The notes under the pieces are model-generated. The model was not told where the DNA came from. It saw nothing but the letters and a program-made list of their open reading frames with translations, and did not search any database. From positions 3,073,501 to 3,137,500 of the forward strand of contig NC_071617.1 of assembly GCF_014839835.1 (NCBI RefSeq): a stretch of DNA of 64,000 nt, read 5' to 3'. The stretch comes from Dryobates pubescens (Eukaryota > Chordata > Aves > Piciformes > Picidae). This document shows positions 30,801 to 41,544 of this stretch, piece after piece. The position numbers and the translations under genes are program-made. The first letter of the stretch is position 1, and each line of letters starts with the position of its first letter.

Positions 30801-33800
30801 CACAGCAGGTTGCTCACAGCCACATCCAGCCTGCCCTGAGAAACCTCCAGGGATGAGGCTTCCACCACCTCCCTGGGCAACCTGTGCCAGTGTCTCACCA
30901 CCCTTATGGGGGAAAAACTTCTTCCTAACATCCAATCTCAATCTCCCCACTTCTAGTTTTGCTCCATTCCCCCCACTCCTATCCCTCCCTGACACCCTAA
31001 AATGTCCCTCCCCAGCTTTCTTGTAGCCCCCTTCAGATACTGGAAGGCCACAATTAAGTCTCCTCAGAGCCTTCTCTTCTCCAGACTGAACAGCCCCAAC
31101 TCCCTCAGTCTGTCCTCATAGGAGAGTAGCTCCAGCCCTCTGCTCATCCTCATGGCCCTTCTCTGGACATGCTCCAGCATGTTCAGATCCTTCCTTCACA
31201 AGTGGTAACAGAGAACAAAGAGAAAGAGGCAAGCTCAGAACATAATGCCACCTCTTACAATCTTGGTCCCAATCCTGGGCAAGAGCTAAGGCAACTTCTG
31301 TGAATGTATTAAAACCTTCCAGCCAAGAAAGGCAAGGCATGGCTCACTGTTATTGTCCCAGTGCCTATGAAAACAAATCATGGGCCAGGATCCCACCCTG
31401 CTCACTTTTCATCCATGTAAATTTCTGCTCAAAGGAACCCATGATCTAAACACCAAAAAACCTGATGGGTGAATACAGACAGGTAACTGGAGTTTAAGAA
31501 GCAGGTAGTGTTGATCAACAGGACAGGCAGTGGCCTCTGATCAGCAGTTTAGTCAAGACCTGGAAGTCAGAGAAAGGCAAGGAAAGGATTTGCAAGGACC
31601 AAGCTTAGTAGTTGCCTTGTAAAGGGCAGAAGGTGCTGTGCATTGCTGCTGCATGTAATGTGATAGGCAAAGGCAAGTTAAAACAACCCCAAAAGCACAC
31701 ACTGAAACCATGGCTTCACTGATGAAATTAAACCAAAGATGGCCACAGGGTCACTGGGAGAACAGACAAACCCAAGGTACAATAACAAAAGAACCAGAAT
31801 GCCTGATAAGAAATTCCTGGGGGTTCAGGGGGTGAAAATAATACAGGGAGGAAAAGAGGAGAGAAGAAAGTAAGGATGCAGGTGTTTGAGAACCCAAGTG
31901 GGTAAAATGAGAGAAGGAACAAACTGCACAAAACAGGACTGCATGTCTGCTCCCAGCTGAACAGGAGTCCTCTGCCACAGGCAGAGTTTCTCCTTTTCCC
32001 CCCCTCATTTTCAATCCTCTCTGACTTGATTAGTGCCTGCCTGCCACTTAAGCACAATGTCAATGGCCAACCCAGGGAGCATGCAGAACTCTATCTAATA
32101 CCAGACCAGCACTGTCAACAAAGATTCAGCATCTGATTTTCAAGTACAGCAAGGTCTGAGGCTAGGGAATTTCAAAAGCTTCAAGAATTCTAACAAAAAT
32201 ATGCTGCTAAATTGATTCACATTCCAGTTGTCCACATCCCATTGCTTTACAGCTGAAACTGATTAAACACTAAGGATTTCAAGAGGGGATTGGACGTGGC
32301 TCTTGGTGCCATGGTTTAGTCATGAGGTCTGTGGTGACAGGTTGGACTGGATGATCTTTGAGGTCTCTTCAACCTTGGTGATTCTGTGTGTGATTATTTC
32401 CATTTCTCAGGTGCAATAAAGATCACAGAATCATAAAATGATTTGGGTTGGAAGGGCCCTTAAAGATCATCCAGTTCCAGCCCCCTGCCATGGGCAAAGA
32501 CACCTTCTGCCTGACTAGGTTGAGTCTTTGACAAGCAACAACCCAAGCATCTCTCAGGAGGCTGTGGATAAGCCAACACTCATGTCACATCTGCCACCCC
32601 ACCAATTCAAGCACCCAAATGACCTGTAGCTTAGGGGGTTGAAGCTAGAGCCCTGCTTGGGGAGGAAAAAAAGGGCAAAATGGTCCAGAGAAAGGGGAGT
32701 AAAATCAGCAGAAGAGCTCCAAAGGGCAGTTCTCTATAGAGAGGTTACCAATTATGGATGATCAGATAAAATACTTAACAGCCTCTCAACTTTAGTAACA
32801 GCACAACATGAGAAATCTGTTCAAACATAGCTTGGCACTGCCAGAACCCAAACCATTACATGCCTTAAATACAACACTGCATTAAAAGTGAGACAATTTA
32901 ACTAGAGGCTTTACCAGCACAACCCTGACCAGCTAAGCTTGGCACTGCCAGAACCAAACCATTACACCCCTGAAATACAACACTGCATTAAAAGAGAGAC
33001 ATTTTAACTAGAAGCTTTGACAGTACAACCCTGACCAGCTAAGCTTGGCACTGCCAGAACCAAACCAGCACAGCCCTGACCAGCAAAGCTTGGCGCTGCC
33101 AGAACCAAACCAGCACAACCCTGACCAGCAAAGCTTGGCACTGCCAGAACCAAACCAGCACAACCCTGACCAGCTAAGCTTGGCACTGCCAGAACCAAAC
33201 CATTACACCCCTGAAATACAACACTGCATTAAAAGGGAGACATTTTAACTAGAAGCTTTGACAGTACAACCCTGACCAGCTAAGCTTGGCACTGTCAGAA
33301 CCAAACCAGCACAACCCTGACCAGCTAAGCTTGGCACTGCCACAACCAAACCATTACCCCCCTTAAATACAACACTGCATTTAAAGTGAGACATTTTAGC
33401 TTGAGGCTTTACCAGCACAACCCTGACCAGTGAAGCTTAGCCAAGTAATGATGCAAAAGCAAAAGCTTTACTGGGGTGACAGTGCAGAAGCTGCAGAGGT
33501 GCTGCTCAGCTACAGTGGTACATGGGACCCTGAAGTATTTTCCATTAGGTTAGCAGGAAGGCTGTCTGTCTGTCATAGTGTTTCTGAGGTTGGGGGGGGG
33601 GGTGGGAGGTGGTTAACCTAAGTTACTCTGTAGATATTAACAGAGTTGAATACATTCAAACCTGTTTGGCTGGAGGGTATTTGTGTCGTAGCCATTCCTC
33701 TGGAGCGTTAGCTTTTGCATCCCATCCAATAATGACTCCTGAATAGCCAAACCTTTTGTGCACCATTACCTGTCCCACACTGAACTGAACATATTCAGGC

Positions 33801-36800
33801 TTTGGACTGCGAACATGAGTTGATTCTAATAGAACAAAGGCAGAGACACAGCAAGGGTAAATGTTTGATCAAATCCATTATAAGCATTTAAACAGAAATC
33901 CTTCTGCCAGAAGAGAACTGACAATTAGAGTAAGAGGTGAAGTAAACAAAAGAAGAGGTAGTTTGGGATTTCTTTTCCCCATCCAGCAAGGAAGGCACTT
34001 TCCTGTTTGTATGCCTTTGATGCTACCCTAGGGTCTCCAAAGAGTTTTGGAAAGCATGAACACATGAATGCATTGACAATTAGAAGACTTTTATCATGTG
34101 CTAACTGATTTGGCTGTCAATTTTATTCTAGTTTAGGCCACAGAATTCTTCTGTTCACTCTGATTGCAGGGAATTTTTTTTTCCCCCCAAGAGCAGCCTG
34201 ATCAACTGTTTCTTTTTCCTTTTATGAAGTTGATCTTAATCAGTTCTTTTGAGTCAAGGGAAAACTGCATCTCTGCTTTGTGCATCGATGCAAACCGAGC
34301 ACACTCAGATATATTCAATAAAACTTAGAGCTGCCAAACAGAGGGACCTGGGGGTGATGATTGACACCTGCCTAAACACAAGACAGCAGTGTGCCCAGGT
34401 GGCCAAGAAGGCCAATGGCATCCTGGCCTGCATTAGGAATAGTGTGGCTAGCAGGAGCAGGGAAGTCATTGTGGCCCTGTACTCTGCACTGGTTAGGCCA
34501 CACCTTGAGTCCTGTGTCCAGTTCTGGGCTCCTCAGTTTAGGAAGGACATTGAGACACTTGAACGTGTCCAGAGAAGGGCAGCGAGGCTGGGGAGAGGCC
34601 TTGAGCACAGCCTTGTGAGGAGAGGCTGAGGGAGCTGGGGTTGTTTAGCCTGGAGAAGAGGAGGCTCAGAGGAGACCTCATTGCTCTCTACAACTACCTG
34701 AAAGGTGGTTGTAGCCAGGAAGGGGTTGGTCTCTTCTCTCTAGCAACCAGCACCAGAACAAGAGGACACAGTCCCAAGCTGTGCCAGGGAAAGTTTAGGC
34801 TGGAGGTGAGGAGAAAGTTCTTCACTGAGAGAGTTGTTAGCCATTGGAATGTGCTGCCCAGGGAGGTGGTGGAGTCACCATCCCTGGAGGTGTTCAAGAG
34901 GGGATTGGACGTGGCACTTGGTGCCATGGTCTAGTCATGAGGTCTGTGGTGACAGGTTGGATTCAATGATCTTTGAGGTCTCTCCCAACCTTGGTGATAC
35001 TGTTACACAACAGAGGCTGAAAAAGCCTTGGATTGTCCAGTTTTTGTTTTGCTTACTGAACATAGTATTTACAGAGAAGGGGGGGGGGAGGGAAGAAAAG
35101 AGGGGGAGAAAAAAAACCACCACCATTAAAAAAAAAGAAGTATAGCAACCCACTATAAAAGACCTAATAGACAACAATGTCACAAGCAAAATCCAAAAGG
35201 ATTGCAAAGACTCCAATACCTGCAAAATAAGAATGGGTTTCTGCTTCAATGTCTCCACTTTTAGCTCTCTTTTCTCCAGAGTACCAATTCCTAAAATGTA
35301 AAATTAATAACCCAACATTCAAACAAGTTCTTTAGAAACTGAGGTTTAGGATAATTGCTCTTCTTTCTGCATTTGTCTGAAGAGAAGGATGCTGTCCAGG
35401 TTGCCCAGGGAGGTGGTGGAAGCCTCATCCCTGGAGGTTTGGAAGGCCAGGCTGGATGTGGCTGTGAGCAACCTGCTGTAGTGTGAGGTGTCCCTGCCCA
35501 TGGCAGTGGGGTTGGAGCTGGCTGAGCCTTGAGGTCCCTTCCAACCCTGACAGTTCCTCTGATTCTGTTCAAAGCTTTGGATATAAAACTTTTCATGATT
35601 TAAGGCCCCAGATGGGTGTTTTACATTAAAAACACTTCTAAGGAATACACAAGACAAAGGAATTTGTTCAAAGAGGGGAAAAAAACCCACTCTACAAATC
35701 TAATTTCTTTGGATTTGTAACTCTACAGTTGCATTAGAATTTTTATGTCAGAGGAAACCCATTGATTTTATCCAGGCAAGCATATATTAGTGTAAACTCT
35801 TAACAGAGTGATTCCTCAGTGGAATCAGAGAATTGTCAGGGTTGGAAGGGACCTCGAAGATCATCCAGTTGCAATCTCCTTCCCACCTCATACTAGATCA
35901 GGTTGCTCACAGCCACATCCAGCCTGGCCTTAAAAACCTCCAGGCAGGAGGCTTCCACCACCTCCCTGGGCAGCCTGTGCCAGGCTCTCACCACCCTCAT
36001 GGGGAACAACTTCTTCTTAACATCCAATCTGAATCTACTCACTTCTAGTTTTGCTCCATTCCCCCAGTCCTCTCACTACCTGAAGTCTTTAAAGGTGGGT
36101 GACAATGGTAGACAAGGTGAGTCTCAGCTTGAGGCCTACACTAAGTACAGCTTTTCCATCTACACTAGGCTGAATTTCATAGCACGTTACTGTTTACCAA
36201 GGCCTGTAGTGATAGGATGAGGGACAATGGCTTCAAACTAGAGAAGAGCAGATTTAGATTGGATCTTAGGAACAAGTTCTTTACCATGAGTGTGGTGGAA
36301 CACTGGAACAGGTTGCCCAGGGAGGTGGTTGAGGCCCCTTCCCTGGAGATATTCAATGTGAGGCTGGACAGAGCTCTGGGCAACCTGATCTAGTTGAGGA
36401 TGTCTCTGCTGACTGCAGAGGGGGTTGAACTGGATGACCTTTGGAAGTCCATTCCAACTCAGACCATTCTATGATTGTATGGAACACATAGCTGCTTGCA
36501 ATCAATTAATGTTGTTAATCATCCTGACTTCATGTGGTAAGTTTAGGATCAACCCATCACACTTCGCCATCAGGTATAGTAGATGACATGTACAGAATAA
36601 CTGCCATGCTTCAGAGTTAGTTTTGCATGTTTGCACACCATACAGGCACAAGTTTTTCTTAAGTCTGGTGGAAAGTTCCAAATCAGCCTTAATAAACAAA
36701 TGAGAGACATTTCCCCTTTGTAACTTACTTCTCCACCTCCAGCACAACTTCCTGTTAAAAAGAGAAAGTTATTCTTAAATGTAGACAGGATTTAACACCC

Positions 36801-39800
36801 TACCTTGTCTTTGATAGCCACAGCTTCAAACAATCTGCCCATGCATCCAGGCTCAAGCAAGATTTTGTAAAGCTGCTCCAAGAGGTAATGACCCTTTAAC
36901 AGTGAAAAAAGATCATCACATTGTTTAAACAAACCTCTACTATTTTAATTATTTTTTTTTTCCATATTTAAACTTTAAGGCTTAACTTCTGTAGCAAAGA
37001 GAAAAAGAAATATTCTTTGACCAGAAATAATGTCTTCTTGAGATTAGTATCAAGATTGCAAGGGGGCCAAGAGGGAGGGGGGACAGGCTCTGCTCAGTTG
37101 CACCCTGTGATAGGACAAGGGGCAGTGGATATAAACTACAGCACAGGAGGTTCCACCTCAATCCACCCTCTCTCAATCCACCACAAGGAGGAAACTTCTT
37201 TAGTGTAAGGGTCACAGAGCATTGGAACAAGCTCCCCAGAGAGGTTGTGGAGTTTCCTTCTCTGGAGCCTTTCCAGCCCTGTCTGGATGTGTTCCTGTGT
37301 GACCTGTGCTGGATTCTATGGTCCTGCTCTGGCAGGGAGGTTGGACTTGATCTCCAGAGCTCCCTTCCAACCCCTAACATCCTGTGAGCCTGTGAAAAAA
37401 TAGCCCATAAAAAAGTTGTTTCATGAATCTAAAAGGTTATTAGTTGACTCATACCTCAAAACCTGGCAGTTGTTTAAACCTGGGTCTTTACACACCAAGC
37501 CAGGCTTAGCTCTTTTTATTTTGCTCTCATTAGGTCATATAGTGAGTTCTACACTGGGACCACACAACCAATGCCACTGCACAGGCTGCACTACTAAAAC
37601 TAAGCCATAAAAGCCTCTCATTGCGTGGTTCATCTTCAAGATGTCAACATCCACCAATGAATACCACTATCAAATGTTTGCACCTGATGTAGTGTTCTCC
37701 ACTTTACATCTGGAGATAGTTTACATAGAATAAACCAGGTTGGAAGAGACCTTCAAGATCATCACGTCCAACCCATCAACCAATCCAACCCACCCAAGCA
37801 ACTAACCCATGGTGCCTGCAATCCTGCCAAGATTTAACTTCTTAATTGATATGCAAGAAAAAAAGAATCCCTATACTTACTAAACTCTACAACTGCCTTC
37901 AGAATTTACTGTGAATGAGGTTTGTTGGTTAAGAGGAGAAAGTTCTTCACTGAAAGAGTAATTGGCCATTGGAACGTGCTGCCCAGGGAGGTGGTGGAGT
38001 CACCGTCCCTGGAGGTGTTCAAAAAAGGCTTGGATGTGGAACTTAGAATAGAATAGAATTAACATCAATGATGTTGGAAAAGACCTTTGAGATCATCAAG
38101 TCCAACCTATCACCCAGCACTATCTAATCAACTAAACCATGGCACTCAGGCTCTTCCTAAACACCTCCAGTGATGGTGACTCCACCACCTCCCTGGGCAG
38201 CACATTCCAATGGCCAATCTCTCTTGCTGGGAAGAATTTCTTCCTCACATCCAGCCTAAACCTCCCTTGGTGCAGCCTGAGACTGTGTCCTCTTGTTCTG
38301 GTGCTGCTTGCCTGGGAGAAGAGGCCAACCCCCACCTGGCTACAACCTCCATTCAGGTCTCTGAGCTTCCAGGCTAAGCAACCCCAGCTCCCTCAGCCTC
38401 TCCTCACAGGGCTGTGCTCCAGACCCCTCTCCAGCTTTCTTGCCCTTCTCTGGACACCTTCCAGCATCTCAACATCTTTCCTAAACTGAGGGGCCCAGAA
38501 CTGGACACAGGACTCAAGGTGTGGCCTAACCAGTGCAGTGTACAGGGCAGAATGACTTCCCTGCTCCTGCTGGCCACACTGTTCCAGATACAGGCCAGGA
38601 TGCCATTGGCTTTCTTGGCCACCTGGGCACACTGCTGGCTCATGTTCAGCCTACTATCAACCAGTACCTCCAGGCCCCTTTCTGCCTGGATGTTCTCCAG
38701 CCACTCTGTCTTGAAGCCATGGTTTAGCTAGTCATGTGGTGTTAGGTAACAAGTTGGACTTGATGATCTCCGAGGTCTTTTCCAACATCATTGATTCTAT
38801 GGCTCAGTACCCAGTCCATATCATGCCAAAACCCCCAAACTACTTCAACAGCAAATATCTGCAAGCAAATCTATTTTAGCAGAAAGTATCTGCATGGAGA
38901 TCTATTTTTAACAGTAAGAAACAAAAGGTAGTGGAAAGTTATAAATAGTCTTGCTGATCAAACACTTCACTTTCCCCCTTTTTCGAAGCACATAACCCAC
39001 AGCAACATCTATTGGAATGCTGAAAAGCAGATTAAGGCACAGTCATGCAATCATGTGGATTAGAGACAGATTTTTATGTGAAGAAAGCAATGGTTGTTAT
39101 TCAAGTTTTGAAGGACATCTTTAAACAACTAAATACAGTCACATTAAGCCCCAAAAATGTCTGAGGGGTGAGCTGAATGTTGGTTATATGTAGGAATGGT
39201 ATCCTGGGGTGCATTAGGAAAAGTGTGTCCAGCAGGTCTACAGAGGTTCTCCTCCCCCTCTGCTCTGCCCTGGTGAGACCACACCTGGAATACTGTGTCC
39301 AGTTTGGGGCTCCCCAGTTCAAGACAGAGACCTGCTGAAGAGAATCTAATGAAGAGCTAAGATGATTAAGGGATTTGAATATCTCTCCTATGAAGAAGGA
39401 CTGAGAGATCTGGAGCTGTGTAGTCTGGGGAAGAGAAGACCAAGGGAAGATCTTATCAATGTCTATAAATATCAGAGGGGTGGGCATCAAGAAGAAGGGG
39501 ACAGGCTCCTTGCAGTGGCACCTGGTAACAGGCAAGGAATAATGGATATAAGCTAGAACACAGCAAGTTCTACATCAACATGAGGAGAAACTTCTTTCCT
39601 GGGGGTGACAGAGCACTGGAACAGGCTGCCCAGAGAGGTTGTGGAGTCTCCTTATCAGGAGACCTTCAAAGCCAACTCGGATGCGTTTCTGTGTGCCCTG
39701 CCCTAGGTGATCCTGCTCTGGCAGGGGGCTTGGACCCAATGAGCCCTGGAGGTGCCTTCCAACCTCTAATATTCTAAGAATGGCCACTGTGTCTCACCCA

Positions 39801-40224
39801 CCCTCCAACATTCCAGGACCAAGTGTCAGTGGGGATGAGAAATAGATACATTTAGTAGGGGAAGGGGAGATTCACAACCTTTCTGTTAACAGGATGCGCT
39901 GAGCAGAGTCCGTTCCGTACCACTGGGATATGAAATACTGAGCTGGAAACGCGGACAGCAGCGCACAGATCTGCAGGGCTGCAGCTGCACTGATGTGAGG
40001 CATTCCAACAGGAAGCTTCTCCAAAGTCACTTCCCTGCTCACTGCTCTGAAAAAAAAGAAGAAAAAAAAAGGAAGAAAAATAAAAAGGAGAGACAAAACA
40101 ACAACCAAAGGTAGCCATAATCTGTGCTGGCTGTGGAGTACTTACGAGTTTCCTTCAGGTTTTGTTGGGTCACAAGAAAATCTGCAGTGTGTGCACACAG
40201 GTTTCAGTGACAGCCACAGCACAC
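27746..40224 (-). CDS. YccV-like (HspQ/FBXO21-type) domain gene, partial model
   Basis: Exons joined on the - strand: 40224-40146, 40046-39879, 39019-38971, 36893-36804, 36751-36729, 35290-35220, 33825-33662, 30394-30284 and 27841-27746. All junctions are GT-AG and every phase fits, giving about 282 residues plus an unresolved N-terminus. The last ~120 residues form a YccV-like/hemimethylated-DNA-binding domain: [20 protein letters not shown] then GWD, a middle strand ([20 protein letters not shown]), and [18 protein letters not shown] near the end. This resembles the C-terminus of FBXO21 and bacterial HspQ. No F-box is visible. The upstream part ([20 protein letters not shown] and [20 protein letters not shown]) I do not recognise. 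A cytosolic or nuclear protein-binding role is a guess from the domain only. The gene is convergent with IRAK1BP1. As I recall, human has no such gene here; it could be a lineage-retained FBXO21 paralogue. Confidence 0.85.
27931..28470. repeat. Three tandem ~180-bp units
   Basis: Three copies beginning near 27931, 28117 and 28288, each with ACTCTCCATTAGTTTTTAAA-like starts, TTCCATGTACCTTATGTCAT, and GCTAGATCCTGTCATCAG at the end. Copies differ by scattered substitutions and small indels. The array sits in the last intron of the YccV-like gene. Confidence 0.9.
28640..28834 (+). other. Exon-like open frame, unidentified
   Basis: After TTGTTTTTCAG an open frame reads [20 protein letters not shown], a basic stretch, then [37 protein letters not shown], before a weak CAG|GTTAGA donor. 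It has protein-like composition but matches nothing I know, and is antisense to the YccV gene's last intron. It may be chance or an old retrocopy. Confidence 0.25.
28835..30283. other. Intron of YccV-like gene, no repeats seen
   Basis: Mostly unique DNA. A G-run cluster (GGGGGGTGGGTGGGGGTGGG) lies near 29500. Confidence 0.5.
30284..30394 (-). CDS. YccV-like gene, exon
   Basis: 111-bp exon, phase 0 both ends, acceptor TTTTTTGCAG and donor GAG|GTAGCA. It encodes [20 protein letters not shown] and [17 protein letters not shown], the middle strands of the YccV-like fold. Confidence 0.88.
30715..31200 (-). mobile_element. CR1 LINE 3' part
   Basis: AGAATCATGGAATTGTTAGG to the GCTCCAGCATGTTCAGATCC region, in sense with the YccV gene. 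Confidence 0.9.
31201..32273. other. Intron of YccV-like gene, unique part
   Basis: No exon or repeat recognised. Confidence 0.45.
32275..32392 (+). mobile_element. CR1 3' tail fragment
   Basis: TTTCAAGAGGGGATTGGACG to CCTTGGTGATTCTGTG. Confidence 0.82.
32424..32560 (-). mobile_element. CR1 3' fragment, diverged
   Basis: Starts ATCACAGAATCATAAAATGA with TTGGGTTGGAAGGGCCCTTA; an older subfamily with TTTGACAAGCAAC downstream. Confidence 0.7.
32829..33437. repeat. Composite satellite (~42-bp and ~105-bp units)
   Basis: Units of AAGCTTGGCACTGCCAGAAC then CAAACCAGCACAACCCTGAC repeat at ~42 bp. These alternate with longer units in which ATTACACCCCTGAAATACAA to GACATTTTAACTAGAAGC is added. It lies in the YccV gene intron. 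Confidence 0.92.
33438..33661. other. Intron next to YccV core exon
   Basis: Unique DNA with a poly-G run at about 33588-33601. Confidence 0.5.
33662..33825 (-). CDS. YccV-like gene, exon with YccV domain core
   Basis: 164-bp exon holding the domain hallmark: [20 protein letters not shown] followed by IGWD and an [13 protein letters not shown] strand. FBXO21 has the same order (VGxxMxHKRxxYxxVIxGWD). Donor CAG|GTTTGA; phase 1 in, 0 out. Confidence 0.9.
34325..35005 (+). mobile_element. CR1 LINE, ~680 bp 3' part
   Basis: Sense, from GAGCTGCCAAACAGAGGGAC to CCTTGGTGATACTG, with [20 protein letters not shown] readable. A long A/G-rich stretch follows at 35075-35140. Confidence 0.92.
35220..35290 (-). 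CDS. YccV-like gene, exon
   Basis: 71-bp exon encoding [20 protein letters not shown] and YFA. Acceptor ATTTTAG, donor CAG|GTATTG; in phase 2, out phase 1. It leads straight into the YccV domain. Confidence 0.82.
35396..35573 (+). mobile_element. CR1 LINE 3' end
   Basis: Truncated at GTCCAGGTTGCCCAGGGAGG, ending GACAGTTCCTCTGATTCTG. Confidence 0.85.
35822..36090 (-). mobile_element. CR1 LINE 3' end
   Basis: GGAATCAGAGAATTGTCAGG to the CCAGTCCTCTCACTACCTGA block. Confidence 0.87.
36190..36480 (+). mobile_element. CR1 LINE 3' end, older subfamily
   Basis: ACTGTTTACCAAGGCCTGTA to CCATTCTATGATTG. The GATGTCTCTGCTGACTGCAG block marks the same subfamily as the piece at 54102. Confidence 0.85.
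36729..36751 (-). CDS. YccV-like gene, 23-bp microexon
   Basis: 23-bp exon (EVVLEVE plus two bases) between TTTTTAACAG and a strong GTAAGT donor. It enters in phase 0 and leaves in phase 2, exactly what the 90-bp and 71-bp exons on either side require. Confidence 0.72.
36804..36893 (-). CDS. YccV-like gene, exon
   Basis: 90-bp exon, phase 0 at both ends, encoding [20 protein letters not shown] and [10 protein letters not shown]. Donor AAG|GTAGGG. The sequence looks helical and well-formed, with no stop in frame. Confidence 0.8.
37060..37396 (+). mobile_element. CR1 LINE 3' part
   Basis: GCCAAGAGGGAGGGGGGACA to CATCCTGTGAGCCTGTG. Confidence 0.87.
37724..37816 (-). mobile_element. CR1 3' tail fragment
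   Basis: ACATAGAATAAACCAGGTTG to ACTAACCCATGGTGCC. Confidence 0.82.
37928..38801 (+). mobile_element. CR1 3' end split by an antisense CR1
   Basis: The left part ends TTGGATGTGGAACTTAG near 38044 and the right part resumes GCCATGGTTTAGCTAGTCAT near 38717; joined, they make one ordinary ~200-bp CR1 end. Confidence 0.87.
38045..38714 (-). mobile_element. CR1 LINE inserted in another CR1
   Basis: Antisense, AATAGAATAGAATTAACATC to CCAGCCACTCTGTC, ~670 bp. Confidence 0.9.
38971..39019 (-). CDS. YccV-like gene, small exon
   Basis: 49-bp exon ([16 protein letters not shown]) with acceptor TTTTCAG and donor AAA|GTGAAG. It was found because the exons on either side need a piece entering in phase 2 and leaving in phase 0, and this one does. 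Its short length leaves some doubt. Confidence 0.7.
39190..39780 (+). mobile_element. CR1 LINE 3' part
   Basis: GTAGGAATGGTATCCTGGGG to CTCTAATATTCTAAG; ends about 100 bp from a YccV gene exon at 39879. Confidence 0.88.
39879..40046 (-). CDS. YccV-like gene, exon
   Basis: 168-bp exon behind a long pyrimidine tract and CAG acceptor. It starts and ends in phase 2, with donor AAAG|GTTGTG. It encodes [20 protein letters not shown] through an Ala/Leu-rich helix to [17 protein letters not shown]. The AG| end pairs with C of the next exon to make Ser. Confidence 0.78.
40146..40224 (-). CDS. YccV-like gene, most upstream exon found
   Basis: Donor CTC|GTAAGT is strong and its phase (2) fits the next exon. 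The frame reads [17 protein letters not shown], with a Cys-x2-Cys pair. The 5' boundary is uncertain: AG at 40225-40226 gives 79 bp, and a second AG near 40173 is possible. A sense CR1 begins about 10 bp upstream of it. Confidence 0.55.
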
Positions 40225-40234
40225 CTAAATTTGC

Positions 40235-40655
40235 TGAAGATCCTCTCCTATGGATCCAGACTGAGAGTTGGGGTTGTTCAGTCTGCAGAGGAGAAGGCTC
40301 CGAGGAGACCTTATTGTGGCTTTCCAGTATCTGAAGGGGGCTACAGGAAAGCTGGGGAGGGACTTTTGGGGGTGTCAGGGAGTGACAGGGAGTGGGGGGA
40401 ATGGAAAAGTAGAAGTGAGTAGATTCAGACTGGATGTTAGGAAGAAGTTGTTCCCCATGAGGGTGGTGAGAGACTGGCACAGGTTGCCCAGGGAGGTGGT
40501 GGAAGCCTCATCCCTGGAGGTTTTTGCAGCCAGGCTGGATGTGGCTGTGAGCAACCTGATCTAATGTGAGGTGTCCCTGCCCATGGCAGAGGGAGTGGAA
40601 CTAGATGAACCTTGAGGTCCCTTCCAACCCTGACAATTCTATGATTCTATGATTC
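40235..40655 (+). mobile_element. CR1 LINE 3' part beside a YccV-gene exon
   Basis: Sense copy, CCTCTCCTATGGATCCAGAC to TTCTATGATTCTATGATTCC. Its 5' end lies about 10 bp from the exon at 40146-40224. Confidence 0.9.
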
Positions 40656-41543
40656 CAAATTAGGCCAAACTGCACTAAATTTGAGGGTACCTACAAAAAA
40701 ATAATAGAAGACTAAAGCAGACAGCTTCACAAGACAAAGAAAACAAAACCCTGGCTTAGAGTTGCACAGAGATCACTTTCCTCTGGAAACAGAAAAACAG
40801 AAAGATACAAAGAAAGGAGCTGGGAAGTTGTATGATTGGCCAGTTGGCAGTAAAAAGCTGCTCTCCATGAAACACAAATAACCATTGTGCTGCTTTATCA
40901 CCTAATTAAGTGCATTAAACTTGTCTGACCCTTCAGATTGATGGCCTCAAGAAAAACCTATTTGGATTCAGCAATTATTGTGCATGTGACAAAACTGAGG
41001 GGCTTTTTTCTTCAGACCAATGCATAGCATCACACCCAAACACTATCTGCACATGCCACAGTCCCACCACTGGACTGGAACAGGATTTGACATCCCCATC
41101 CATTCCACAGACCCCTGCCACACCTTACCAACGCATTAAGGTGTTCCTCTCTCTTCCCTCCTTCCCCATCAAATGAAGATATTCACCTTCAGCTGAGGAG
41201 TACATTTACTGTCTTTTTACTTCTCTTTCAACTCAGAACTAAGACTTTCTCAACCTGAGGCTTTCTATCTTTTACCCAAGTATTCTCAGAGGGCATAGGT
41301 TTGCTGGAGCATTTGGAGTCATCTACCTCCACTCTCCATTCTGTCTCCTTTTTCTCCTGGCATGGCTGTTACAGCTACTACTCTCTAGAACAGTACTCAG
41401 CTTGTGTGCACAAACTGTTCCAGCTGCATCTGGGCTGCTATCTTAATTGGCAATATAATTTGGGTTACTGATATAAATACAGTAGAGGTTACATGGGAGG
41501 TTAGTTGTTGAAAACTACCCAACAAAGCTAATTAAGATCACCA
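40656..41543. other. Intron of YccV-like gene, unique part
   Basis: No supported exon or repeat, though a missing upstream exon could lie here. Confidence 0.4.
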
Positions 41544-41544
41544 A

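Noticed and set aside
33045-33248. Repetitive protein ([12 protein letters not shown] units) and its antisense
   Set aside because: It only translates the composite satellite.
39850-40118. Whole 88-residue - strand frame as a single-exon gene
   Set aside because: Only the part between acceptor 40046 and donor 39879 is supported; the Phe-rich lead is the pyrimidine tract read through.
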